Source: SXOA01 sp046593355
Lineage (GTDB): Bacteria > Planctomycetota > Planctomycetia > Pirellulales > Pirellulaceae
Length of the DNA: 64,000 nt
Direction of reading: 5' to 3'
Assembly (NCBI GenBank): GCA_046593355.1
Contig: JBKJNY010000082.1
Coordinates: forward strand, 62,001-126,000
The notes under the pieces were generated by a model. The model saw nothing but the letters and a program-made list of their open reading frames with translations. It was not told the DNA's origin and did no database searches. Every line of letters begins with the position of its first letter. Position 1 is the stretch's first letter. This document shows, piece after piece, positions 35,613 through 43,435 of this stretch. The position numbers and the translations under genes were made by a program.

Positions 35613-35950
35613 GCAATGCGATAGCGGCTGCCTGGGAAGCAAAACGCACCAGCGAAACATGCGACGTGGAAAATGCCCTGCGAAAGGCGGGTTTCCCCCG
35701 AGTGGACGCCTACCGGTATAACTCGGCCTCGATCCGGGTCCGTGTCATCGACCCTCGCTTCGACGGCCTTTCGCCGGAGCAGCGCGACACACTGGTCGAA
35801 CCCCATCTGGCGCGGCTCCCAGAGAGGACGCAAGCCGACATCATGAGCCTCTACACGTTTGCCCCCTCCGAACTGCAGGATAGCCAGAAATCCCTAAAGG
35901 TCCGGCTCATGAATGCGGAGTTCGAAGATCCGAGCCCGTCGATGTTGTAA
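35609..35950 (+). CDS. HEPN partner protein of unknown function
   Basis: A 113-residue protein whose start overlaps the stop of the HEPN gene. It contains FPRVDAYRYNSASIRVRVID, PRFDGLSPEQRDTLVEPHL and IMSLYTFAPSEL. The middle reads like a BolA-type small alpha/beta domain (RVRVIDPRFDGLSPEQR), but I cannot confirm that. It is not a nucleotidyltransferase of the MNT kind. The tight coupling argues for a two-component module with the HEPN protein. Confidence 0.72.
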   Translation: MSNAIAAAWEAKRTSETCDVENALRKAGFPRVDAYRYNSASIRVRVIDPRFDGLSPEQRDTLVEPHLARLPERTQADIMSLYTFAPSELQDSQKSLKVRLMNAEFEDPSPSML

Positions 35951-35978
35951 ACCGCGATTCGACATGTGGAAAGTAAAT

Positions 35979-36107
35979 TCGGCGACCTCCGCCACACCGT
36001 CATGACGCTCCTCGGCATCGACTCGAAAAAGGAATACCCCGACTCCCTCGGCCGCCCGGTGCCGCTGACGGATGAGGGGAAGATGATACCGGGATTGGTG
36101 TAGGGTA
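35979..36107. repeat. 129-base direct repeat of the DUF1501 3' end, copy 2
   Basis: A detached copy of the end of a DUF1501 gene, three mismatches from copy 1, with no upstream coding part. The reading frame remains open through the copy and its stop codon, consistent with a recombination scar or a relic of a second DUF1501 gene. Confidence 0.9.
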
Positions 36108-36554
36108 ATGGAAAATCCCGAGCTTCCAACCGAAACCAAGTGCGCGATCACCAAAGAAGTTGCGATGAGCACTATTTGCAGGATAACTCTTTGCTTGTCA
36201 ATTATTGCCGTGTGCGGAATGGTCATCGGGTGCATTGAAACGATTTCGTTCAATGACTTGTATTTCGCTCATCCGTCCAAACTTGAAGAGGGTACGTCAC
36301 GACCGAGCCATTACCTTCCAGCTTTCTCCAATTACTATTACCGCTATTACCACCTTTCCCGGGTCATTTTCGCCGGAGTCGCTGCCTGGGGAGGCTTCTT
36401 AGTTTTTCGCAGCAAGGCCACACTTACGGATGTTGCTGTCTTCGCTGCTGTCGCGTTTTGTTTTACTACCTGGTTTGTTTTGAGTGCCGTTCTTGCGCTC
36501 TATTTTGCGAATACAACATTCGTATATAACATGCAACATTTGCGGCCCAAATGA
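36108..36554 (+). CDS. Small membrane protein of unknown function
   Basis: A protein of 148 residues (or 129 from the ATG at 36165) with hydrophobic segments near ITLCLSIIAVCGMVIGC, ...VIFAGVAAWGGFLVF, and VFAAVAFCFTTWFVLSAVLALYFA. The first could be a lipoprotein signal (GMVIGC) if the start is 36165. It begins immediately after copy 2 of the 129-base repeat. The sequence is noticeably AT-richer than the core genes, which hints at horizontal transfer. Confidence 0.6.
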   Translation: MENPELPTETKCAITKEVAMSTICRITLCLSIIAVCGMVIGCIETISFNDLYFAHPSKLEEGTSRPSHYLPAFSNYYYRYYHLSRVIFAGVAAWGGFLVFRSKATLTDVAVFAAVAFCFTTWFVLSAVLALYFANTTFVYNMQHLRPK

Positions 36555-36705
36555 CAACTGCTCTCCCTCTGACCCCGCCGCTGAGTTACGGGTTCCTCTT
36601 CTCTGTTGCGTGTGGACGATGTGGTGAGTTGCGGTGACGCGAGGTTCCCAATGCCCAGTCTCGATTTTTGAGGCAATCCGCGGCGCGGTTAACATTCCCC
36701 AGAAA

Positions 36706-36887
36706 GTAGGCCGCGAGTCCTCTCGCGAGCCATCAGAGTTCGGGTGGCAGCGGCGAAAAACATTCCAGGCGAGAAATCGACGCAGCGAGACTTCCTTTCA
36801 GCACTCGAAGCAACCATCCAACGCCGCCCCACGTCTTTTGGGTCAAAAAGTCAACTCTCGGGGCTCGCCAGAGGACTGGCGGCCTAC
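36706..36887. repeat. REP-like unit 1 (GTAGGCCGCGAG ... GGCGGCCTAC)
   Basis: An approximately 180-base unit with imperfect terminal inverted repeats. The left end reads GTAGGCCGCGAGTCCTCTCG and on to CCATCAGAGT; the right end reads AACTCTCGGGGCTCGCCAG and on to TGGCGGCCTAC. Units 2-4 are at 36903-37072, 37076-37245 and 37930-38089. Confidence 0.85.
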
Positions 36888-36902
36888 TTTGGGCCAAGAA
36901 AG

Positions 36903-37072
36903 GTAGGCCGCGAGTCCTCTCGCGAGCCATCAGAGTGGACGTTGCAGCGGCGAGCAGCTATCGACGTGAATACGCATCGCACCCAAGCCCTGTTATCGGC
37001 CTTGAGCGCCGCACGACGTCTTTCGGGTCGAAACGTCAACTCTCGGAGCTCGCCAGAGGACTGGCGGCCTAC
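36903..37072. repeat. REP-like unit 2
   Basis: A second unit with the same inverted ends, and a core (about 36940-37030) that is related to unit 1 but diverged. Separated from unit 1 by 15 bases. Confidence 0.85.
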
Positions 37073-37075
37073 ATT

Positions 37076-37245
37076 GTAGGCCGCGAGTCCTCTCGCGAGC
37101 CGGCAGGGTTGACGTTGAAGGCCAAAGACCTTTCCACGCCGACAAACTCTGCACAAAATCGCCTGTCGCCAACCGCCTACGCCGCCCCGCATCGTTCGGG
37201 TCAAAATATCAACTCTCGGGGCTCGCCAGAGGACTGGCGGCCTAC
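37076..37245. repeat. REP-like unit 3
   Basis: A third unit with the same inverted ends, three bases after unit 2. It ends 20 bases before the RAYT start. Confidence 0.85.
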
Positions 37246-37265
37246 TTTTCTTGTACGATGGCGGC

Positions 37266-37919
37266 ATGCAGTTTCAGTTCTTCGATCCCGAAGGAGACGT
37301 TCTGATTAGCGCGCGGAAGCTGCCGCACTGGGACCAGGCGGGGACGACCTGTTTCATCACCTTTCGCACGAATGACTCGCTTCCTGAATCCGTCATTGCG
37401 AAGTTGAAAGCAGAGCGGGCGGGTTGGCTGAAAGCGCGTGGTATCGACGTGTTCCATTCCAACTGGAAGTCGCGTCTGTCCAAGCTTTCCAAGCTCGATC
37501 AGCGCGTCTATTTCGAGACCTTCACCAGCCGCTGGATGGATCTGCTGGACGACGGGCACGGCGAGTGTCTGCTCAAGCAGCCAGAGTTTTCGCAGATTGT
37601 GGCGGATGCCCTGCACTTCTTTGACCGCACCCGCTACATCCTCGGCGATTTCGTCGTGATGCCGAACCACGTGCATCTGCTGGTGCAATTTTCGGGCGAG
37701 GCGCAGCTCAAAAAGCAGTGCAAAAGCTGGAAGCACTTTACGGCGCTCGCGATTAACGAAGAGCTTGGTCGCCGAGGTCATTTCTGGCAAGCCGAAAGTT
37801 TCGACAACCTCGTCCGCAGTCCCGAGCAATTTGCCTTCTTGCGAAAGTACATCGCCGATAATCCGATCAAAGCAAAACTGCGTCAGGGCGAGTACATTCA
37901 CTACGTCAGGCCAGCGTAG
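37266..37919 (+). CDS. REP-associated tyrosine transposase (RAYT, IS200-like)
   Basis: A 217-residue Y1-type single-strand transposase domain protein. The HUH-type metal motif is MPNHVHLLVQF (H135 and H137), preceded by RYILGDFVV. The C-terminus GHFWQAESFDNLVRSPEQFAFLRKYIADNP matches the RAYT family, but the position usually held by the nucleophilic Tyr is F179 here (ESFDNLVR). The gene lies between REP-like units 3 and 4 with 10 to 20 bases on each side, the classic REPtron organisation. The start was taken as the ATG at 37266. Confidence 0.85.
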   Translation: MQFQFFDPEGDVLISARKLPHWDQAGTTCFITFRTNDSLPESVIAKLKAERAGWLKARGIDVFHSNWKSRLSKLSKLDQRVYFETFTSRWMDLLDDGHGECLLKQPEFSQIVADALHFFDRTRYILGDFVVMPNHVHLLVQFSGEAQLKKQCKSWKHFTALAINEELGRRGHFWQAESFDNLVRSPEQFAFLRKYIADNPIKAKLRQGEYIHYVRPA

Positions 37920-37929
37920 GCCAAGAAAA

Positions 37930-38089
37930 GTAGGCCGCGAGCCATCAGAGCGAAGGTGGCAAGCGCCGAAAAACATTCCAGGTGGCAAAGCTCCGCACAG
38001 AATCCCCGTCGCCAACCCCCCCACGCCGCTCGACATTCTTCGGGTCAAAACGTCAACCCTCGGGGCTCGCCAGAGGACTGGCGGCCTAC
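37930..38089. repeat. REP-like unit 4 (left arm shortened)
   Basis: The left end reads GTAGGCCGCGAGCCATCAGAG: the 13 bases that form the outer hairpin (TCCTCTCGCGAG region) are missing. The right end is intact (CCAGAGGACTGGCGGCCTAC). It begins ten bases after the RAYT stop codon and ends just before the toxin-antitoxin promoter region. Confidence 0.85.
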
Positions 38090-38120
38090 TTTTCTTGCCG
38101 CCACGTCAGTCTGGCGCGGT

Positions 38121-38126
38121 TATAAT
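38121..38126 (+). promoter_or_regulatory. Probable -10 element (TATAAT) for the VapBC-like pair
   Basis: A perfect TATAAT hexamer 20 bases before the ATG at 38146, with GAGGGG (38132-38137) acting as the ribosome site. A good -35 could not be placed at the standard distance. Confidence 0.45.
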
Positions 38127-38145
38127 ACCCTGAGGGGATTCAACA

Positions 38146-38394
38146 ATGACTACTGTTCGCATGACTGCCGACGTGAAGGACGACCGTCGTGTCGTCCTGA
38201 CACTACCGCTCGAAGTGCCGACCGGTATGACCGAGTTGGTGGTGACTGTTGAGCCGTCCAAGGGCAGGCAGCCGTCTCCCAAGGGCGTTTCGGCGGCGGA
38301 CATTCTAGGCATCGGTGCCGGTAACGGCTCGCCGCCCGACGACGAGACGCACAAGCAGTGGATGCGCGAGCATCGCACGGAAAAGTACGGATGA
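38146..38394 (+). CDS. VapB-like antitoxin
   Basis: An 82-residue protein (TVRMTADVKDDRRVVLTLPLEVPTGMTELVVTVE) with a beta-rich N-terminal half and a C-terminal tail (SAADILGIGAGN...HKQWMREHRTEKYG) of the kind that binds a toxin. It overlaps the PIN-domain gene by four bases (ATGA). No DNA-binding motif is obvious, so it may be an antitoxin of a group that relies on its own beta-hairpin domain. Confidence 0.75.
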   Translation: MTTVRMTADVKDDRRVVLTLPLEVPTGMTELVVTVEPSKGRQPSPKGVSAADILGIGAGNGSPPDDETHKQWMREHRTEKYG

Positions 38395-38819
38395 AGCAAT
38401 ATCTGCTCGATACCAGCGTGCTTCTGGATCTGCTGCTGAACCGAGCACTTTGGGCAGCCAATGCAGCCGTCATCTGGGACGCCCATCGCCATAGTCAGAT
38501 CAAAGTGTTGGTTGCGGCATTTTCGCTCCCCACCATTTTCTACATCGTCCGCAAACAAGCCGGCCTGCCTGCCGCCCGGACAGCTGTGCAAGCCTGTTTG
38601 ACGACCATCGACATTGTCCCCACCGACCAGGCGACGTTACTTGCGGCGGAAGCGCTCGCAGGCTTCGATTTTGAAGACGACCTGCAGATCGCATCCGCCG
38701 CACAGGTTGGAGTCGATCCAATCGTGACCCGCGATCCTCGCGGTTTTGCCGCCAGCCAGATTCCAGTGCTGACGCCGGCGGATATCGTCGCTTCCTTGCC
38801 CGGTCCGACCACGCCTTGA
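38391..38819 (+). CDS. PIN-domain toxin (VapC-like)
   Basis: A 142-residue PIN-domain ribonuclease-type protein: N-terminal YLLDTSVLLDLLLNRALW (acidic D8), central acidic residues, and FDFEDDLQIASAAQVGVDPIVTRDPRGF with the conserved D and DxR. VapC-type toxins cleave tRNA or rRNA. Overlaps its antitoxin gene. The start at 38391 is fixed by the ATGA overlap. Confidence 0.85.
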   Translation: MKQYLLDTSVLLDLLLNRALWAANAAVIWDAHRHSQIKVLVAAFSLPTIFYIVRKQAGLPAARTAVQACLTTIDIVPTDQATLLAAEALAGFDFEDDLQIASAAQVGVDPIVTRDPRGFAASQIPVLTPADIVASLPGPTTP

Positions 38820-39023
38820 TTGGCTACATGCATCCCGCCAGTGGTCAGGCGGGGCAGACCGGGATGGAAAGTGTTTTTGGACTCCGCGGACGACGTGCGG
38901 CGAACGATCCGCTACATTCGCCGGAATCCCGTTCCTCTGGGCAAACCCGTGCAGGAATGGGATTTCGTCAAACCGTATGACGGATGGTTGCCAGGGGTGG
39001 GGGCTAGTGGTCCGATTGCCTGA
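38820..39023 (+). pseudogene. C-terminal remnant of a RAYT-type transposase
   Basis: A fragment that reads WKVFLDSADDVRRTIRYIRRNPVPLGKPVQEWDFVKPYDGWLP, the C-terminal segment of IS200/RAYT-family transposases in this phylum. No HUH motif or start is found upstream. It lies immediately after the toxin gene and abuts the MITE-like element. Confidence 0.7.
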
Positions 39024-39127
39024 AATCGACACTTGCTAGCACTTGAAAGAACTGCGGTTTTTTCAAGCCTTACACGGTTTTGATGGAAGTGAATTCATGT
39101 GTCAATTCAGGGCCGTCAGACCACTAG
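39004..39127. mobile_element. MITE-like element with CTAGTGGTCCG terminal repeats
   Basis: A 124-base element with imperfect terminal inverted repeats of about 28 bases: the left begins CTAGTGGTCCGATTGCCTGA and the right, read inverted, begins CTAGTGGTCTGACGGCCCTG. The CTAG ends would be consistent with TA target duplications of IS630/Tc1-type elements. The interior has a small hairpin (CTTGAAA ... TTTCAAG). No coding capacity. Confidence 0.65.
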
Positions 39128-39193
39128 GCGGAGACCCTGAGGCGCGAAACCGCAAGCGTGAATCGGTATCGGTCCAAGCTATTTCGGTCCAAG

Positions 39194-40126
39194 CTAATCG
39201 TCGAAGCGACTGCAGGATTCCGGTCCCGCGAGGGCGGCGAGCTCGAGGAATTTTTCGCGGGGGTCTTTGAGGCCGTCGGCGAGTTTGCCGAGGGCTTCGG
39301 TTTCGATTTGACGGACCCGTTCGCGGGTGAGGCCGAGGGTTTCGCCGATTTCCTTCAGGGTGTGGGGCTCGGTGTCTTCCAGGCCGAATCGCATTTTGAG
39401 AACCGTGGCTTCGCGCGAGTCCATCGTCCGCAGCATCTCCTGCACTTCCTTGAGCACGTCGTTCTCGACCATCGCGTCTTCGGGGTTCTTCAGCCGCTCG
39501 TCCATGACGATTTCCCCCAGGGACCAGCCGGCGTCGGCCTGGTCGGTTTGCGGGGTGGCGTTGTAGATGCGGATGGCCTTCTTGATGATGGGGAGTTTTT
39601 TCTTTTGCAGGCCGAGGACGCGGGCGATTTCTTCCGGCGTGGGCGTGCGGCCGAGCTCCTCGGTGAGCCGGGCGGTGGCTCGCCGCCATTTCGAGAGCAG
39701 CTCGACCATGTAGGCGGGGATGCGAATGGTCTTGGCGCAGTTGATGAGTGCCCGCTTGATGGACTGCTTGATCCAGTAGCTGGCATATGTGGAAAACCGC
39801 GTTCCCATCGTCGGGTCGAACCCTTCCACCGCCCGCAAGAGGCCGAGGTTTCCCTCTTCAATCAAGTCCTGCAGGCCCAGCCCCTTGCCCGTGTAGCCGC
39901 GGGCGATGTTGACGACGAGGCGGAGGTTGGCCCGCACCATCCGGTCGCGGGCGCGGACGTCGCCGGCGGCAATTCCGGCGGCCAGCTCCTGCTCATCACG
40001 GGCGGTGAGCAGGGCGGTCTCGTTGATTTCGCGGAGGTACGTTTCGAGCGGCGTTTGTGCCGCCGACAGCCGTTTGCTGGCTTTTTTTGGTTTGGCGGCG
40101 GGCGCGGATCGTTTGAGCGAGGCCAT
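39194..40126 (-). CDS. RNA polymerase sigma-70 factor (group 2-like)
   Basis: A 310-residue sigma factor. Region 1.2 is TPLETYLREINETALLTARDEQEL, region 2 is IEEGNLGLLRAVEGFDPTMG and TRFSTYASYWIKQSIKRAL, region 3 follows TRPT-like LGRTPTPEEIARVLG, and region 4 is FGLEDTEPHTLKEIGETLGLTRERVRQIE with the helix-turn-helix. Region 1.1 is missing, which fits group 2. The ATG at 40126 is used; the in-frame GTG at 40132 is possible. Confidence 0.92.
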   Translation of the reverse strand: MASLKRSAPAAKPKKASKRLSAAQTPLETYLREINETALLTARDEQELAAGIAAGDVRARDRMVRANLRLVVNIARGYTGKGLGLQDLIEEGNLGLLRAVEGFDPTMGTRFSTYASYWIKQSIKRALINCAKTIRIPAYMVELLSKWRRATARLTEELGRTPTPEEIARVLGLQKKKLPIIKKAIRIYNATPQTDQADAGWSLGEIVMDERLKNPEDAMVENDVLKEVQEMLRTMDSREATVLKMRFGLEDTEPHTLKEIGETLGLTRERVRQIETEALGKLADGLKDPREKFLELAALAGPESCSRFDD

Positions 40127-40339
40127 GGGCACGTGTGGGCTGGTGGATCATGGGCTGGCTCCTTCCCTGGGGCTGTCGGATGCCGGCCTCTTGCCCGCAC
40201 GCCGCGGTAACATCAACCGCCGCTACTGACTTTTGCGTCTTGCAACAAGAGGTGCTATCGTCTCGCCGATAGCGGACGCTGCATGTTGGCTGCGACTCTC
40301 GGAGATGTGCGGTTTGTGCGAGTTATGCCGGTAAATGTG

Positions 40340-40388
40340 GTCCGCTCACTCCGTGAGCGGACTCCTGCACACGGAGTGTGCAGGCTAC
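40340..40388. repeat. Paired palindrome, CTCACTCCGTGAG / CACACGGAGTGTG family, copy 3
   Basis: Two hairpins (TCCGCTCACTCCGTGAGCGGA and GCACACGGAGTGTGC) in inverted order relative to copies 1 and 2, ending GGCTACTTTGG. The CTA of its end is the stop codon (TAG) of the alpha/beta hydrolase gene. Confidence 0.85.
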
Positions 40389-41230
40389 TTTGGCAGTGAG
40401 TCCAGGAACTTCCGCAGGACCGGAAGATAGTGCTCCGGCTCGGCGTCATTGTGGTCTCCGCCGGTAAACTCGAAGAATTCCTTGGGACCGGTAGCTGCCG
40501 CAAAGAGCTTCTGGCCGTGGGCGAAGGGGATGATTCTGTCGGCTGTGCCGTGGCTGAGAAAAAGCGGTCCGGAGTAACGGCTAAGCCAGGAAATCGCGTC
40601 GTAGCGATTCTTCATCAGCCGCCGGACCGGAACCCAGGGATAGTTCGCGGCGGCAGCGTCGTGCAGGGAGGTGAAGGTGCTTTGCAGGATGACGGCACGA
40701 GCGCCGTTCTTGGCCGCCAGGTGCAGGGCGATGCCGCCCCCAAGCGACCGACCCATCAGCACGATGTCCTTCTTATCAAGGCCGGCGCGCTTGGCGAGCC
40801 ATTCCTGCGCCGCCTCGGAGTCCTCCAATATCCCTCTTTCGGCCGGCCTGCCTGCGCTTCGTCCATAGCCGCGGTAGTCGAAGACAAAGACGGAGACCTG
40901 GAATTCGTCGCGCATTTCCCGCAGAAATTCTGCCAGGTGCGCTACATGCGTGCCGTTGCCGTGGCAGTACAGAATCACGGCCTTGGGCCGAGGGTGCTCG
41001 ACATACCAGCCGTGCAGCCTGGTTTCGTCGGCGGAGTTGAAATAGACATCTTCGTGCGCCAGCCAGGTGGCCTGCCAATCACCGTCCGGAAACCGCGGAG
41101 CGGGATAGACCAGCATGTTTTCCAGGAAGAGCAGCAAGAGAATCACCGAGCAGTAGACGAAGGCGGCGGTTTGCAGCCCCCGCAAAGTCAGGCGGGCCAA
41201 GCGAACGCCGAGGATGGATGCGAGGCGCAT
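40385..41230 (-). CDS. Membrane-anchored alpha/beta hydrolase (ABHD13/17-like)
   Basis: A 281-residue serine hydrolase with an N-terminal membrane anchor (GLQTAAFVYCSVILLLLFLENMLVYPAP). The nucleophile elbow is MGRSLGGGIAL; VILYCHGNGTHVAHL is the oxyanion region, GPLFLSHGTADRIIPF carries the acid Asp and GGDHNDAEPEHY the His. It resembles the ABHD13/ABHD17 (Bem46) group. Its last codons and stop (CCAAAGTAG) touch a repeat. A hairpin terminator for the upstream DUF1571 gene lies just before its start. Confidence 0.85.
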   Translation of the reverse strand: MRLASILGVRLARLTLRGLQTAAFVYCSVILLLLFLENMLVYPAPRFPDGDWQATWLAHEDVYFNSADETRLHGWYVEHPRPKAVILYCHGNGTHVAHLAEFLREMRDEFQVSVFVFDYRGYGRSAGRPAERGILEDSEAAQEWLAKRAGLDKKDIVLMGRSLGGGIALHLAAKNGARAVILQSTFTSLHDAAAANYPWVPVRRLMKNRYDAISWLSRYSGPLFLSHGTADRIIPFAHGQKLFAAATGPKEFFEFTGGDHNDAEPEHYLPVLRKFLDSLPK

Positions 41231-41245
41231 ATCCCAATCCTACAT

Positions 41246-41282
41246 CAAAAAAACCTCGCACGGCCGGCGGGCCCTGCGAGGT
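41246..41282 (-). terminator. Rho-independent terminator downstream of the DUF1571 gene
   Basis: On the minus strand a stem AACCTCGCA/TGCGAGGTT (41251-41259 with 41274-41282) encloses a GC-rich loop and is followed by a run of T. It sits 37 bases past the DUF1571 stop codon and before the hydrolase start. Confidence 0.75.
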
Positions 41283-41318
41283 TATCTCGTGGAGACGTCA
41301 TTCGCGGGGCAGCGACGG

Positions 41319-42320
41319 CTATTCCTTGCGATTCCGCCGTTCTTCCTCGGCCCGTTTGGATGCGACAGCCGCTTCGTCGACTTTCGCGGTCGAGCTGCCG
41401 ACGCCGCGATACTTGTAGTTCGGATTGGCGGGATCAAAGTCATGGTCCGTCAGGCCGACGTTGAATTTGAGCTTGGTGTAATTGTACTCTTCCAGGATCT
41501 TGTCCCCCCTCTCGCCCGCCGCCGGCCAACCGAAGGCAACGTAGCGAACGGGGATGTTGTATTCGTCGTCGATGAAGACCTGGGCGAGTTTGAATTCAAA
41601 CCCGCCGATGTCGACGGGGTGCGAAATCTGCAGGATGGTGCAGGGCCGCTTGTCAACTCCGGCGCCGAGCTTGGCCCCGCTGGTCATGGTGACGACTGTC
41701 GCTTGCCCCATGGGGTCTGCTATCTTTTCCCGCGTGCCGCGCTCAATCAACTTGGCAACCAGGTTTTCAATGCCGATCTCGCTAATGGGGTAGAGGTTCC
41801 CCCGCATGGCCAAGGGCCCGTTGGGATCGAGCCAGAGCGGCGGGAGCCTGCTCAGCAACCCGCCTTCATGGGCACAGAGCTTGCCGTTGTTGGCACCTTC
41901 CATCCAGATCACTTCCCGCCCCGCGACGTTGGCCGGCTTCTGGAAGTTGAGGTATACGCTGAGCGGGGTCACGACCTTGCCGTCCGCTTCTTTGTGGTTG
42001 CGGATTTTGGCGTACATGTACTCATATTCGTTGAGCACGCCTTTGATCCGCTCCCGCTTCACGATCAGGCACTCGTAGTCCCTGATGTCGGTCTGGATCC
42101 GCTTCAGAACGTCCTCCGCATATTTCAAGGCGGGATCCAGCGGGTGCTCTCCCGCGGCGGCTTCCGGGATTAGCGCGGACTTCACATTGGCCGCCGCAAC
42201 CCGAAAGACAGGCTCTCGCAGCTTGCTTTCCTGGGCGAAAATCTGGCTGGCGGCGAAGCTGGTTCCGGCAGCCGCCAGGGCTAACAGGAAATTGCGGCGG
42301 GTATTCTGGGAATTCAACAT
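41319..42320 (-). CDS. DUF1571 family Tat-exported protein
   Basis: A 333-residue exported protein with a leader resembling a Tat signal (NTRRNFLLALAAAGTSFAASQIFA). DUF1571 family landmarks: IRDYECLIVKRERIKGVLNEYEYMYAKIRNHKEADG, LSVYLNFQKPANVAGREVIW and VFIDDEYNIPVRYVAFGWP. The function is unknown; the family is restricted mainly to planctomycetes. A terminator follows. Confidence 0.88.
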   Translation of the reverse strand: MLNSQNTRRNFLLALAAAGTSFAASQIFAQESKLREPVFRVAAANVKSALIPEAAAGEHPLDPALKYAEDVLKRIQTDIRDYECLIVKRERIKGVLNEYEYMYAKIRNHKEADGKVVTPLSVYLNFQKPANVAGREVIWMEGANNGKLCAHEGGLLSRLPPLWLDPNGPLAMRGNLYPISEIGIENLVAKLIERGTREKIADPMGQATVVTMTSGAKLGAGVDKRPCTILQISHPVDIGGFEFKLAQVFIDDEYNIPVRYVAFGWPAAGERGDKILEEYNYTKLKFNVGLTDHDFDPANPNYKYRGVGSSTAKVDEAAVASKRAEEERRNRKE

Positions 42321-42705
42321 CGGGTACTCTGCTCCTTCTGGGATTCCGGCTGCTCTAGCTGTGGCGAGGGGGCCAAGGGTCAGCGAAGAATCGTCCTTGA
42401 TTTGGGCGGTATGGGGAAAGTTTAGGGGTGGGTTTTTCGGGTTGCAAGTGGCGCGCCTGCCGGCTTGACTGTCCGAGGTGGTTAGCTAACTCATTGCCGG
42501 CTCTGACTTTAGAAACAATCGGACGGCTGGCGGCGCGCGGCAGCGGTTGTCATTTCTGTCTTATCGCCCGACAATCCAGGTAAGTATTACAGCGAAGGGG
42601 CCATCCTGTGACGCTTGCCCAGTCATAAAAATGGGCATCGCAGGAACGGCTTCCGCATCAGGCATATTGTATTGCGAGTCAAAACCCGAAGCGAGGGTAG
42701 TTTTC
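42321..42705. other. Non-coding interval upstream of the MBL hydrolase
   Basis: A 385-base interval between divergent genes. I find no further gene. TTGACT (42465-42470) followed after 16 bases by TAACTC is a weak promoter candidate for the MBL gene; in-frame sequence upstream of 42706 lacks family similarity. Confidence 0.4.
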
Positions 42706-43401
42706 GTGAATCAGCCCGCCAGCATCTTGATCAAAACGGTCACTTCTCGCATGTTCGCCCAGAACTGCTATATCGCCAGCCTGCCAGGACGAGCCGACTG
42801 CGTGGTCATCGACCCCGGCCTGGAACCCGGACGCATCCTGACCGTGATGCGCGATGGCGGCCTGGAACCCGCGGCTATCCTCTGCACCCACGGCCACGCC
42901 GACCACATCGCCGGCAACGCCGCCCTGAAGAAGACCTTTCCCAGCGTGGCGCTAATCATCGGCGAAGGGGACGCTGAAAAACTGGCGGATGCGGAGCTCA
43001 ATCTCTCCGGCATGTTCAGCGCCCCCTTGGTCAGCCCTCCCGCCGACCGCCTGGTCCGGGAAGGCGACATCATCGCCGCCGCCGGAATGAAATTTCTAGT
43101 CCGGGAAACGCCCGGCCACAGCTCCGGCCACGTCGTCTTCATCACCCAGGACCAGCAGCCGTGCGTCGTCTTCGGCGGCGACGTGCTGTTTCAAGGGAGC
43201 GTCGGCCGCACGGACTTTCCCGACGGCGACACCGAGCAACTCTACGGTTCCATCCGCGAGAAACTGTTCACCCTGCCCGCCGATACCCAGGTGTATCCCG
43301 GCCACGGAGAGCCGACGACGATTGGGGAGGAAATGGAGACGAATCCCTATGTGGGGCGGCATAGCCTTTCTCCCTCTCCCCGTGGGAGAGGGCCGGGGTG
43401 A
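42706..43401 (+). CDS. MBL-fold hydrolase (glyoxalase II-like)
   Basis: A 231-residue metallo-beta-lactamase fold enzyme. Zinc ligands are in THGHADHIAGNAAL, the later HSSGHV and the VFGGDVLF Asp, with the final His in YPGHGEPTTIGEE. It resembles hydroxyacylglutathione hydrolase-like proteins of about 210 residues. A GTG start at 42706 (VNQPASILIKTVTSRMFAQN) is chosen because GAGGG precedes it and the family starts near here; the longer frame from 42547 is possible. The last residues (SLSPSPRGRGPG and stop) come from the CCCTCACCCCGG repeat. Confidence 0.82.
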   Translation: MNQPASILIKTVTSRMFAQNCYIASLPGRADCVVIDPGLEPGRILTVMRDGGLEPAAILCTHGHADHIAGNAALKKTFPSVALIIGEGDAEKLADAELNLSGMFSAPLVSPPADRLVREGDIIAAAGMKFLVRETPGHSSGHVVFITQDQQPCVVFGGDVLFQGSVGRTDFPDGDTEQLYGSIREKLFTLPADTQVYPGHGEPTTIGEEMETNPYVGRHSLSPSPRGRGPG

Positions 43402-43404
43402 GGG
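43372..43404. repeat. CCCTCACCCCGGCCCTCTCCC palindrome, copy 2 (gene tail)
   Basis: An inverted repeat that supplies the last 10 codons and the TGA of the MBL hydrolase (SPRGRGPG-stop). Same repeat as 28391-28425 and 61594-61629. Confidence 0.85.
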
Positions 43405-43435
43405 TCTTGGATTTGACCGTCCGACCCCCCCTTGC

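Noticed and set aside
33798..35660. Minus-strand frame of 620 codons across the DUF1501 gene
   Set aside because: Antisense shadow of a clear family member; composition is typical of a shadow frame.
36690..38100. CRISPR array
   Set aside because: The repeats at 36706-38089 are long inverted units of about 170 bases with unequal spacing and no short direct repeats with unique spacers.
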